DNA of 32,948 nt from Campylobacterales bacterium (GCA_016938735.1 JAFGUB010000023.1:1-32948), one strand, 5' to 3'. Shown: positions 9,115 through 17,771, numbered from the stretch's first letter. The notes: generated by a model from the sequence alone, not told the origin. A program made the numbers and translations.

Positions 9115-9123
9115 GAGAAGAGG

Positions 9124-9345
9124 ATGAAACGATACGATTTACGCCATTTGCACGACGCGTTTGATACGCGTATGATAGAGATTATGGAAGAGGCGCAAGG
9201 TGGCGAAGTGATTATTTTTCTCTTCGAAATCGGCGATTTTTCAAGTGTGCAGCGCTCCGCCGATTTGATGCGTGAGAAGGGTTACTATCTGCTCAACTCA
9301 TTGAAGTTCAATGAGGTTGACTGGACCATTGTGGTCAAAAAATAA
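9124..9345 (+). CDS. Small NuoE-position protein, HP1264/Cj1575 type
   Basis: A 73-residue protein in the place normally taken by nuoE. It has none of the NuoE thioredoxin-fold cysteines; in fact it has no cysteine at all. Sequence features are a helix (DAFDTRMIEIMEEA), a strand (EVIIFLFEIGDF), another helix (VQRSADLMREKGYYLL) and a final strand (DWTIVVKK), a compact alpha/beta fold. Campylobacterota are known to carry such a short protein in the nuo operon instead of NuoE. It probably docks the following flavoprotein to NuoG, but no mechanism can be read from it. GGAG at 9115-9118, shortly after the nuoD stop, serves the ATG. Confidence 0.8.
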   Translation: MKRYDLRHLHDAFDTRMIEIMEEAQGGEVIIFLFEIGDFSSVQRSADLMREKGYYLLNSLKFNEVDWTIVVKK

Positions 9346-9354
9346 GGACATGCT

Positions 9355-11388
9355 GTGAGTAAAGTCTATTTTTCTACATGGCGCGGCGAATCGATCAACA
9401 ACTTCGGTAAAGCCGACGATGCATGGGAAGAATCAGCCCACAAGCTGCCACTGCAGTATAACGAGCACGCCGCGTCCAAGGCTTTTATCGGCTGGGACGG
9501 TGTGGCACTTTTTGATGCAGATGTGGATGTGGTGCGGTTAGCGACCGAATATGCGGCGCAATATCAGGTCTATTCCGAGGCATGCGGACGATGCGCGCCG
9601 GGGCGATGGGGCGGGCGGATACTTTATGATCTGCTGGATAAGATCGCCCGCGGTGAAGGCAGCCACAGTGATATGGATCACTTGCGCGAAGTCTCTGCGA
9701 CGATGATGGCCACTTCAAAGTGCGAAATCGGCAAAACGGTGCCCAAACCTATTTTGGATCTGATGCAGCATTTTGAACGTGAATTCGTTACATGTATCGA
9801 TGAGCAAAAGGCGTCAAAGCACTACCACAGTGAGGTGAATTACATTGCGAAAATCACCGCGCCCTGTATGGATGCGTGCCCGGCGCACGTAGACATCCCC
9901 GCATACATCGAAGGGGTGCGCGATTTGCGCTTTGACGATTCACTGATGGCGACACGCCAGACCATGCCGCTGGCACACACTTGCGGTCGCGTCTGTCCGC
10001 ATCCTTGTGAAAATGAGTGCCGCCGCGCCAATCTCGATTCGCCCATCTCGATTATGGAGCTCAAGCGTTTAGGGGCCGATTACGAGACCGATCACGGATT
10101 TGGTTTTTTCCATCCGCACAAGCAGAAAAAACCGACCGGTAAAAAGGTAGCCGTAGTGGGCGCGGGTCCTGCGGGCTTGACCACCGCTTATTATTTAGCA
10201 CTTGACGGGGTGCATTGTGACGTTTTTGAAGAGCTGCCGGTACTTGGCGGTGAGGTCGCGGTCGGGGTGCCCGAATACCGTATGCCGATCGGTAAGTACA
10301 ACAAGGATATCGAAGCAGTCAAAGATCTGGGTGTCAATTTTATTCTAAACACCCGAGTCACCGATGAGATGATGCGCCGATTCGAGACGGAGTATGATGG
10401 CGTGATGATCGCTTCGGGGACGCGTATCTCTAAAAAGGTCTATTGTGACAATGAACGTCCCGAGATCACGGGCTATTGGGGAGCGATCGACTTTTTGGAT
10501 CGAATCAACCTACATGTAAAGTATGGCTACACCCTTACCGAAGCGCAGAAAAAAGAGTATGCCATTGATGCGGATTATGTCGATTTGACGGGCAAAACGG
10601 TTGTCTGCGTCGGTGGCGGGTTTACCTCTATGGACGTCGTGCGCTGTTCGATCCGCGCGGGGGCCAAGCGGGTCGTCATGATTTACCGCCGCGATGAGAA
10701 GACCATCATCAACAACACCACCTACGAAGAGTACCACGAGGCGGTTGAAGAGGGGGTTGAGTTTATCTTCCACTCGGCGGTTGCCAGCATTATTGATGAG
10801 GACAATGTTCTTAAAAAATTGGTCATCGACAGGTTCGAGCTGGTTCCAGACCCCAACGGCGGTCGTCCACAGCTTCAAAAAATCGAAGGAGCGTCGTTTG
10901 AGATTGAAGCGGACTACCTGATTCCGGCTGTCTCACAAAGCGCCGATTTGAAGTTTGTGCCCAAAGAATGGGAGTTAGAGATGACCTCATGGGGCACGCT
11001 CAAGACCAACGGGCGTGATTATATGACCTCACGCAAGGGAGTCTTCGCGTCTGGCGACTGTGAATACGGTCCGATGACTATTGTCAACGCCGTGGGTCAG
11101 GCCAAGCGCGCTGCTTCGGTAATGGCGCGTTATGTCGTGAGCGGCGAGATTACGCTTAGCGATGAGGAGATCATGGAAGATCACCTTAGAAAAATGCGTG
11201 TGTATAACAAAAAAGAGAAGGTGAGCGGATGGATGCCGGGCGTGCCCAGACCGATTAGCGAAAAATTGGATGTGGATGTGCGTAAAGATAATAACCTTGA
11301 GGTTAATCTGGGCTTTACCCAAGAAGAGGCGATTGCCGAAGCAGAGCGCTGTATGCGCTGCTATTACATTGCGATGGTCGCACATTAA
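9355..11388 (+). CDS. NuoF-position hybrid: NuoF N3-type domain fused to GltD-like FAD/NAD(P) oxidoreductase
   Basis: A 677-residue protein in the nuoF slot. Residues 60-145 resemble the C-terminal iron-sulfur helix bundle of NuoF (SEACGRCAPGRWGG, then SKCEIG), with Cys77, Cys80 and Cys123 present but Gly83 where the third ligand belongs. The NuoF FMN/NADH domain is absent. Residues 165-600 match glutamate synthase small subunit and related flavoproteins: cysteine-rich CMDAC (171-175) and CGRVCPHPCENEC (210-222), FAD loop VVGAGPAGL (267-275), NAD(P) loop VGGGFTSMD (419-427), and GVFASGDCEYGPMTIVNAVGQ. Two more cysteines (666, 669) lie at the end. It presumably feeds electrons from a pyridine nucleotide or another carrier into NuoG. 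The start is GTG after AAGGAC; the nearby ATG at 9350 is out of frame. Confidence 0.85.
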   Translation: MSKVYFSTWRGESINNFGKADDAWEESAHKLPLQYNEHAASKAFIGWDGVALFDADVDVVRLATEYAAQYQVYSEACGRCAPGRWGGRILYDLLDKIARGEGSHSDMDHLREVSATMMATSKCEIGKTVPKPILDLMQHFEREFVTCIDEQKASKHYHSEVNYIAKITAPCMDACPAHVDIPAYIEGVRDLRFDDSLMATRQTMPLAHTCGRVCPHPCENECRRANLDSPISIMELKRLGADYETDHGFGFFHPHKQKKPTGKKVAVVGAGPAGLTTAYYLALDGVHCDVFEELPVLGGEVAVGVPEYRMPIGKYNKDIEAVKDLGVNFILNTRVTDEMMRRFETEYDGVMIASGTRISKKVYCDNERPEITGYWGAIDFLDRINLHVKYGYTLTEAQKKEYAIDADYVDLTGKTVVCVGGGFTSMDVVRCSIRAGAKRVVMIYRRDEKTIINNTTYEEYHEAVEEGVEFIFHSAVASIIDEDNVLKKLVIDRFELVPDPNGGRPQLQKIEGASFEIEADYLIPAVSQSADLKFVPKEWELEMTSWGTLKTNGRDYMTSRKGVFASGDCEYGPMTIVNAVGQAKRAASVMARYVVSGEITLSDEEIMEDHLRKMRVYNKKEKVSGWMPGVPRPISEKLDVDVRKDNNLEVNLGFTQEEAIAEAERCMRCYYIAMVAH

Positions 11389-11397
11389 GGGGATGGT

Positions 11398-13629
11398 ATG
11401 AGTATCCATTTTACGATTGACGGACGCAGTGTCAGCGCTAAGCGCGGCGAGTCGATCCTGCAGGTGGCGCGCCGCGAGGGGATTTACATACCGACCATGT
11501 GTTATCTGCCCAAAACCACCCCCAACGCCTCATGCCGTATGTGCGTGGTGGAGGTAGAGGGGGTCAGCGGCTTTGTGCTGAGCTGTAACACACCTCCGGT
11601 TGAAGGTGCGACGATTCGAACCGATTCCACGGCACTCTTTAAAGAACGCCAAAATATTATGAAGCTCTACAACGTCAACCACCCGCTTCAGTGCGGCGTG
11701 TGTGACAAGAGCGGCGAATGTGATCTGCAAAACAAGACCTTGGAGTTTGAGGTTTCAGAGCAGAGTTTTGCCACCAAAGAGCAGAAGCGCAAGAACAAGA
11801 AGTGGGGCGTCCTGAGCTACGATCCCTATCTGTGCATCATGTGCGAAAAGTGTACTGCCGTGTGCAATCAGGTGGTGGGTTCTGAAGCGCTTTATATCAA
11901 GCCCGGCGGCTACAAAAGCGAAATCGACAACCACTATTCGCGCTGCATCCAGTGCGGCGAGTGTATCTCGGTTTGTCCGGTGGGGGCGATGGCAAGTACC
12001 GACTTCGAATACACGGCCAACGTATGGGAGCTGCGCAAGATTCCCTCCGCCTGTGCCCATTGCTCCAGTGCGTGCAATCTCAATTACGAAGTGAAGGAGA
12101 TCGGCATCGATTCGGGTAAAGGCGAGCAGAAGATTTACCGTGTGACCAATGAGGCCGATCATGACGCATTATGCGGTGCGGGACGTTTTGGGTATGACTT
12201 CGAAAACCGCGTATCATGTAAGGATGAGAGGGCTTTTGCTAAGGTCTTAAAGGCGTTTAAAGAGGCCAAAACGATTCGCTTTAGTTCGATGATCACCAAT
12301 GAAGAGGCGTATCTGCTCCAGCAGCTCAAAGAGCGTCACGGTTATCGACTGATCAACCCCGAAGCCAGAGTCTATCAGAAGTTTTTGCGTGCCTTTTCAA
12401 GCGTGAGCGGCGTATCGTTGTATGGGGGCGACCTCAAACGTGTGGCGCAGAGCGATTATGCTATCGTGATGGGCTGTGCGGTTTCAAGCGATAATCCGAT
12501 GGTGCGCTTTGCCCTTGCCCGCGCCGTGAACAACAATAAAGCCTATGTCGGACTTTTTCACCCGATCGAAGAGGAGGGTTTGCGCAATATCGTTACCCAG
12601 CATCTGAAACACGAAGTGGGGAGCGAAGAGGCGCTGATGGCGCTCTTGTGCGACGCATTTGTCCCAAGTGAAGTTAAAAAGAGCCATGTGTCTTTTTTTG
12701 AATCCCTAGATGTCGGCTACATCTGTGGGGAGAGCAGCGTGGGTGAAGAGGAGATAGAGCGGCTTGTGCGTCAGCGGGTACGTAAAAAAGCCCCTGTGCT
12801 GGTGCTTGGAGCTGATCTCTATGCTCATCCCAGAGCGGACAATATCGCAAAGATGGCCGGTCTGCTTGAGCGGTTCGGAGGCTTTGAAGTGGTGATCGTG
12901 CCTAGCGACACCAACACGATGGGTGTAGCGCTGATCTGCGATTTGGATGATGAGGCACTCTCTCCGGTCATCGGCTACAACGCGCAGGGAGATTGTGTGC
13001 TGAGCGCTCTGGGTGGATCAGATTTGGATATGCCGGCGCTCAACCAGCAAGAGGGCACCTTTACTACGGTTGACAAAGAGGTGGTGCCGCTCAATGCTGC
13101 ACTGCCCTATCACGGCTATGAGCTGAGCGACATTGCTAATGCCCTTGGGATCGTCTTAAAGCATGTGATCGATCTTACATGTAAGCTTCCCAAGGAGAAA
13201 GGCTACAAAGAGGTGGCTTTTGATGATCTGCCCAACCGTTACCTGAATCATGGAGTACAGATTCGAGGCTACATGCTGGAGCCTTTACATGTAAGCTGCG
13301 AAGAGAACATCGGAGTGATCGCCGATATTCAAGAGTATAACGGGACGATACTCTACCGCTGCAACCCGATTTCACAATTCAACCTTTTCACGGATAAGAC
13401 GCATCAGATCAACGACCGTGCCGTGATTCTAGGTTCGAGCCAGTTTGCCGAGGCGGCGAAGATTAAAAGCGGTGAAGAGGTGCGCTTCGTGATCGACGGG
13501 CGCGCAATGTCGCGCAAATTTCAGGTCAGCTCGAAGCTCAAAGGGACGGTGGCCTACCACCCCGACTTCGACAGCTTCGAGAAGAGCGCGGCGTATCGGT
13601 ATCAAAAAGTCACATTTGAGAGGGTCTAA
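11398..13629 (+). CDS. nuoG: NADH-quinone oxidoreductase subunit G, first copy
   Basis: A 743-residue electron-wire subunit. Ligands are visible for a [2Fe-2S] cluster (Cys35, 46, 49, 63), the His-ligated N5 cluster (His95, Cys99, 102, 108), two ferredoxin-type [4Fe-4S] sets (Cys146/149/152/156 and Cys183/186/189/193) and an N7-type set (Cys219, 222, 226, 259). A degenerate molybdopterin-oxidoreductase domain follows. It passes electrons from the flavoprotein towards NuoI and NuoB. A paralogue follows immediately, sharing one base (TAATG). Two copies of the TTACATGTAA palindrome fall in its 3' part (13175, 13285). Confidence 0.95.
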   Translation: MSIHFTIDGRSVSAKRGESILQVARREGIYIPTMCYLPKTTPNASCRMCVVEVEGVSGFVLSCNTPPVEGATIRTDSTALFKERQNIMKLYNVNHPLQCGVCDKSGECDLQNKTLEFEVSEQSFATKEQKRKNKKWGVLSYDPYLCIMCEKCTAVCNQVVGSEALYIKPGGYKSEIDNHYSRCIQCGECISVCPVGAMASTDFEYTANVWELRKIPSACAHCSSACNLNYEVKEIGIDSGKGEQKIYRVTNEADHDALCGAGRFGYDFENRVSCKDERAFAKVLKAFKEAKTIRFSSMITNEEAYLLQQLKERHGYRLINPEARVYQKFLRAFSSVSGVSLYGGDLKRVAQSDYAIVMGCAVSSDNPMVRFALARAVNNNKAYVGLFHPIEEEGLRNIVTQHLKHEVGSEEALMALLCDAFVPSEVKKSHVSFFESLDVGYICGESSVGEEEIERLVRQRVRKKAPVLVLGADLYAHPRADNIAKMAGLLERFGGFEVVIVPSDTNTMGVALICDLDDEALSPVIGYNAQGDCVLSALGGSDLDMPALNQQEGTFTTVDKEVVPLNAALPYHGYELSDIANALGIVLKHVIDLTCKLPKEKGYKEVAFDDLPNRYLNHGVQIRGYMLEPLHVSCEENIGVIADIQEYNGTILYRCNPISQFNLFTDKTHQINDRAVILGSSQFAEAAKIKSGEEVRFVIDGRAMSRKFQVSSKLKGTVAYHPDFDSFEKSAAYRYQKVTFERV
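13175..13186 (-). repeat. GCTTACATGTAA motif, copy 3
   Basis: An exact 12-mer on the minus strand within the first nuoG, where the plus strand encodes LTCK. The palindromic core extends to CTTACATGTAAG. Confidence 0.9.
13285..13296 (-). repeat. GCTTACATGTAA motif, copy 4
   Basis: An exact 12-mer on the minus strand, 110 bases after copy 3, in a different reading frame of the same gene (encoding LHVS). Confidence 0.9.
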
Positions 13630-16112
13630 TGGAACAACACATTACAATCACCATTGACGGAAGAGAGATCCAGACGCAAGAGGGCGAGTTTATTCTCAAT
13701 GCCGCCCGTGCGAACGGCATCTTTATCCCCGCCATCTGCTACCTAACACGCTGCAGCCCGACGCTGGCGTGCCGCATTTGTCTCGTCGAAGCGGACGGCA
13801 AGCAGGTCTACGCCTGCAACGCCAAAGCCAAAGCGGGGATGAACGTCGTAACGACCACAGAGAACATCCTCACCGAGCGCCGCGCCATCATGGAGGTCTA
13901 TGACGTCAACCACCCTCTCGAGTGTGGTGTGTGTGATCAGTCGGGTGAGTGCGAACTACAAAATTACACCCTCGAGATCGGTGTGGATTCCCAAAGCTAC
14001 TCGATCAAGGACACCCATAAACCGGCGCAGGATTGGGGCCTGATTCACTACGACCCGGCGCTGTGTATCGTCTGCGAACGTTGCGTGACGGTTTGTAAAG
14101 ATATGATCGGCGACGCGGCGCTCAAGACAGTCGCGCGTGGCAGCGACGCGATCCACGGCGAGTATAAAGCCAATATGCCCAAAGATGCCTACGCCATGTG
14201 GAACAAGCTCAACAAATCGCTGATCGGGCCTTCAGAAGGCGATGTGCTCGATTGTACCAACTGCGGCGAATGTACGGCGGTCTGTCCGGTCGGTGCGCTG
14301 GTGAGCAGCGATTTTCAGTACCGCTCCAACGCATGGGAGTTGCGCTCCATTCCCGCAACCTGCGCCCACTGCAGCGCGGGATGTCAGCTCATGTATGACG
14401 TGAAGCACACCTCTATCTCCAATAGTGACGAGATGATCTACCGCGTCAAAAACGAGTGGAACTACGTTTCGCTCTGCGGTGCGGGACGCTACGGCTTCGA
14501 TTTTGAAAACCGCGTTGCAGGTAAGGATGAGGCGGCGTTCGCATCGGCGCTCAAAGCCTTCAAAAAAGCCGATACGATCCGCTTCACTTCGACTATTACC
14601 AATGAAGAGGCTTTGATTTTGCGAGAGCTTAAGCGCCTTCACGGTTATAAACTGATCAACCCCGAAGCCAAAGCGCTGCAGGACTTTTTGGGCGCCTATG
14701 GCACAGTGAGCGGCCAAAAGCTCTACAGGGGAGATCTCAAAAAGGTGCATGAGAGTGATTTTGTCGTCTCTATCGGCTCGGCGCTCAAAACTGACAACCC
14801 CAATGCCCGCTTTGCGATGAACAATGCGATCACTATGAACAAGGGTGCGGGGCTTTACTTTCACCCGATGAGCGATCCTGTCATCGACGGTATGAGCAAG
14901 AATGTGCTGAGCATCGTCCACGCGCCGCTCATGGAAGAGGCCGCGCTCTATCTGATGCTCGATCTCTTCGCGCCTAAAGCGCAGCTCCCCAAGGCCATCG
15001 CCGATTATCTGGCAGGTTTTCACTCTACCAAAACCGTCACGATCGAAGAGAGCGTCAAAGAGGATGTGATCGAAAAGGTGATGGTCAAAAAGCTCAACGA
15101 AGCCACCGGTGTCGAGGAAGAGGTTGAAGAGGAGAAGAAAAAGAGCGTGACCAAAAAGGTCTCCAAAGAGGTCGAAGTGGACGAGAACGCCTTGCTCAAA
15201 CTCCTGAGTGCTCCTGAGAACTTCAAAGAGAGCCTGGATAAACTTCTGGCCAAAAAAGAGCGTTTCTCGCTGATGGTCGGCCCCGATCTCTACACCCACC
15301 CCAATAGCAAAAATCTGGCGCGTCTGTGCGCGCTGGTGGAGAAGCACACACCCTTTGAACTGGTGATGATTCCTTCACTTTCCAATTCTCTGGGTGTGGC
15401 ACTGATCTGTCCGTTGGATGATGCAGCGGGAAGCTACGCCATCGGCTACAATACCCAAGGCGACTTTATCCTTTCCGCCCTCGGCAGCGGCGATCTGGAC
15501 ATGCCCTCACTCAACCAGCAAGAGGGTACGCTCACAAGCATCGACAAACGTGTCAATCCGACCAACGCGGCGCTTGCGTATCACGGTTATGAGCTTAACG
15601 ACATTGCCAACGCCCTTGGGCTGAATGCGCATTACACCATTGACTACACGCCAAGACTCGGGGAGGTCGAGGGGTACCTTGCGCTTAGCTTTGATGCCCT
15701 GCCCAACCACTTCACCAACAGTGGCGAAGAGGTGCGCGGCTATCTGCTTGAATCGCTTACATGTAAGGCTGAAGGCGAGGAAGTGGCACCAATACGCCTT
15801 GAGGCGATGGAGGGGCCGATGCTCTATCTGGCGAACCCGGTATTGCACTTTTCACCTTTCACCAACGCGGCGCATCAGCTTAAAAGCAGCGGTGCACTTT
15901 ATGCCTCCGATGCGTTTATGCAGCGTTACGGGGTGCAAGAGGGTGATACGGTGCAGATCACTACACCGCATGGCACTTTGCGCGTTGCGGTAGCACGTGA
16001 TGGCAAAATCGAAGGCGAGATTCCCTATCTGCCGACATTTGATACCAATCTTAACTCAGAGGCGCTCTTTAACGGCTACCGTTTTAGTACCGCTTCATTT
16101 CAAAAGGTGTGA
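13629..16112 (+). CDS. nuoG: NADH-quinone oxidoreductase subunit G, second copy
   Basis: An 827-residue paralogue of the preceding gene, colinear with it for most of its length. It keeps all the same cluster ligands: Cys37/48/51/63, His95 with Cys99/102/108, Cys146/149/152/156, Cys209/212/215/219, and the N7-type Cys245/248/252 with Cys283. It differs by an insertion of about 25 residues between the two ferredoxin motifs (residues about 170-205) and by a highly charged Glu/Lys-rich stretch at 470-520 (VEEEVEEEKKKSVTKKVSKE). The C-terminal domain is also longer. Whether both NuoG proteins enter one complex or form two versions is unknown. A GCTTACATGTAA motif lies at 15755. Confidence 0.93.
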   Translation: MEQHITITIDGREIQTQEGEFILNAARANGIFIPAICYLTRCSPTLACRICLVEADGKQVYACNAKAKAGMNVVTTTENILTERRAIMEVYDVNHPLECGVCDQSGECELQNYTLEIGVDSQSYSIKDTHKPAQDWGLIHYDPALCIVCERCVTVCKDMIGDAALKTVARGSDAIHGEYKANMPKDAYAMWNKLNKSLIGPSEGDVLDCTNCGECTAVCPVGALVSSDFQYRSNAWELRSIPATCAHCSAGCQLMYDVKHTSISNSDEMIYRVKNEWNYVSLCGAGRYGFDFENRVAGKDEAAFASALKAFKKADTIRFTSTITNEEALILRELKRLHGYKLINPEAKALQDFLGAYGTVSGQKLYRGDLKKVHESDFVVSIGSALKTDNPNARFAMNNAITMNKGAGLYFHPMSDPVIDGMSKNVLSIVHAPLMEEAALYLMLDLFAPKAQLPKAIADYLAGFHSTKTVTIEESVKEDVIEKVMVKKLNEATGVEEEVEEEKKKSVTKKVSKEVEVDENALLKLLSAPENFKESLDKLLAKKERFSLMVGPDLYTHPNSKNLARLCALVEKHTPFELVMIPSLSNSLGVALICPLDDAAGSYAIGYNTQGDFILSALGSGDLDMPSLNQQEGTLTSIDKRVNPTNAALAYHGYELNDIANALGLNAHYTIDYTPRLGEVEGYLALSFDALPNHFTNSGEEVRGYLLESLTCKAEGEEVAPIRLEAMEGPMLYLANPVLHFSPFTNAAHQLKSSGALYASDAFMQRYGVQEGDTVQITTPHGTLRVAVARDGKIEGEIPYLPTFDTNLNSEALFNGYRFSTASFQKV
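15755..15766 (+). repeat. GCTTACATGTAA motif, copy 5
   Basis: An exact 12-mer in the second nuoG, at the position homologous to copy 4 in the first nuoG but shifted by one base in reading frame (encodes LTCK). Confidence 0.9.
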
Positions 16113-16114
16113 TC

Positions 16115-17104
16115 ATGGATATGGCTTTTATCATTGAGACGGTGGTTAAAATCGTCGTCATTCTGCTCGTCTTTTCGGCACTGGCCGGATTTGGAACCTA
16201 TTTTGAGCGTAAGGTGCTCGCTTTCATGCAGCGTCGATTGGGACCGATGCACGTAGGCCCCTACGGCTTGCTGCAGATTGCGGCAGACGGGATCAAGCTC
16301 TTTACCAAAGAGGATATCATCCCCCAAAACGTCGTCAAGCCGATCTTTCAGATTGCGCCGGTCATTACCGCAGCCACCGCCTTTATGGCGGCGGCGGCGA
16401 TACCTTTTATGCCCTCATTCACGATTGGCGACTATACGGTACACCCTATCGTAGCGGATATCAATATCGGTATCCTCTACATCCTCGGCGTCATGGGTGC
16501 CGGTCTCTATGGACCGTTGCTGGGCGGTTTGGCTTCCGCGAACAAGTGGTCGCTGATCTCCACCGCGCGTGCTGCTGCGATCTTTATCTCTTATGAGGTG
16601 ATAACGGGGCTTTCGATCCTGGCACCGCTGATGATGGTCGGATCACTCTCGTTGATCGATTTCAATACCTATCAAGCCGGCGGTATCGGTAACTGGATCG
16701 TCTGGTCTCAGCCGGTGGCCTTTATTCTCTTTGTGATTGCCGGATTTGCCGAGACGGGCAGAACCCCGTTTCACCTTGTGGCCAACGACCATGAGATCAT
16801 CGACGGATTCGGTACGGAGTATTCGGGAATGCGCTGGGGACTCTTCTTTATCGGTGAGTATGCCAACATGTTCTTTATCTCCTTCGTCACCGCCATTCTC
16901 TTTTTGGGCGGATACGGCGACGGGTCGCTGCTTGGTGCGCTTGGATTGTTGCTGAAGGTGTCGTTTCTCTTCTTCTTCTTCTTGTGGACGCGCGCCGCGT
17001 GGCCGGATGTACGACCTGACCAGCTCATGTGGCTGTGCTGGAAAGTTTTAATGCCGATTGCCGTGATTAACATTGTAATCACCGGCATCGTGATGATGGT
17101 GTAA
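16115..17104 (+). CDS. nuoH: NADH-quinone oxidoreductase subunit H (complex I)
   Basis: A 329-residue membrane subunit with about eight helices, linking the quinone site to the proton-pumping arm. Conserved stretches are ERKVLAFMQRRLGPMHVGPYGLLQIAADGIKLFTKEDIIP after the first helix, and later TGRTPFHLVANDHEIIDGFGTEYSGMRWGLFFIGEY. The latter replaces the common FDLPEAE segment but keeps acidic residues. I chose ATG 16115 because AAAGG (16103-16107) is well spaced for it. An in-frame GTG at 16109 also exists, but it lies too close to that site. Confidence 0.95.
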   Translation: MDMAFIIETVVKIVVILLVFSALAGFGTYFERKVLAFMQRRLGPMHVGPYGLLQIAADGIKLFTKEDIIPQNVVKPIFQIAPVITAATAFMAAAAIPFMPSFTIGDYTVHPIVADINIGILYILGVMGAGLYGPLLGGLASANKWSLISTARAAAIFISYEVITGLSILAPLMMVGSLSLIDFNTYQAGGIGNWIVWSQPVAFILFVIAGFAETGRTPFHLVANDHEIIDGFGTEYSGMRWGLFFIGEYANMFFISFVTAILFLGGYGDGSLLGALGLLLKVSFLFFFFLWTRAAWPDVRPDQLMWLCWKVLMPIAVINIVITGIVMMV

Positions 17105-17114
17105 GGAGGTGAAC

Positions 17115-17762
17115 ATGCACACGCACGACACACATGAACAACACGGACACGGTGAGAGCGAGCTCGGCAATCGCTACATCTCTGAGCACTACTATTATGT
17201 TGATATCGCGCCCTATCCGACAACCCCTTGGGGCAAATTTTCGCGCGCACTCAAGCGTACGCTACGCGGCGAGCTTTTTGTAGGGCTTTGGGTAGTACTG
17301 CGTGAGATGTTTAAGTTTGACATCCACACCGTTCAGTATCCCAAAGAGAAGTTGCTGGTCGGGCCGCGTTACCGCGCTGTCCACGCCATGCAACGGCTCT
17401 TTGAATCGGGAACGGAGCGCTGTATCGGATGCGGGCTTTGTGAAAAGATCTGTATCTCCAACTGTATCCGTATGGAGACGCGTTTGGATGAAAAGAGCCG
17501 CAAAGAGGTCAGTGAATATACGATCAATCTGGGACGCTGCATCTTCTGCGGTTACTGCGCGGAGGTCTGCCCGGAGCTTGCGATCGTACACGGGCCGCGC
17601 TATGAGAACGTTTCGGAGCAGCGGGCCCACTATATCGACTACGCCGGTATGCTCACCCCCATCGATATGGCCATCAGCGGGGAGCAAAAAGAGTTTGACG
17701 GTTTTGGTGCCGTCACACCACATGAAGATGCGCGCGTCAAACAGACGCCGCTGGCCTATTAA
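17115..17762 (+). CDS. nuoI: NADH-quinone oxidoreductase subunit I (complex I)
   Basis: A 215-residue ferredoxin-like subunit carrying clusters N6a and N6b. The two motifs are CIGCGLCEKIC and CIFCGYCAEVCPE, each followed by the extra cysteine or proline needed for the paired 4Fe-4S fold (the first by ISNC). The N-terminus carries an unusual short His-rich segment, MHTHDTHEQHGHGES, with five His in twelve residues. ATG 17115 is preferred because AAGGAGG (17103-17109) lies 5 bases before it; the in-frame GTG at 17109 overlaps that site. Four bases separate the nuoH stop from that GTG. Confidence 0.95.
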   Translation: MHTHDTHEQHGHGESELGNRYISEHYYYVDIAPYPTTPWGKFSRALKRTLRGELFVGLWVVLREMFKFDIHTVQYPKEKLLVGPRYRAVHAMQRLFESGTERCIGCGLCEKICISNCIRMETRLDEKSRKEVSEYTINLGRCIFCGYCAEVCPELAIVHGPRYENVSEQRAHYIDYAGMLTPIDMAISGEQKEFDGFGAVTPHEDARVKQTPLAY

Positions 17763-17771
17763 GGAGATCCG

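Noticed and set aside
9124-11388. Idea that nuoE and nuoF are degraded or frameshifted here
   Set aside because: Both replacement genes are intact, with ribosome sites and conserved motifs, and the pattern is known for the phylum, so they are replacements, not pseudogenes.
14232-15347. A 371-codon open frame on the minus strand inside the second nuoG
   Set aside because: It lies wholly within a well-supported gene in the opposite strand, has no recognisable motifs and no ribosome site, and is explained by GC-biased codon use leaving the antisense frame open.
13175-15766. Explaining the TTACATGTAA copies in nuoG1 and nuoG2 by gene duplication alone
   Set aside because: The homologous pair differs in reading frame, the other nuoG1 copy has no partner, and six more exact copies lie in unrelated genes or gaps.
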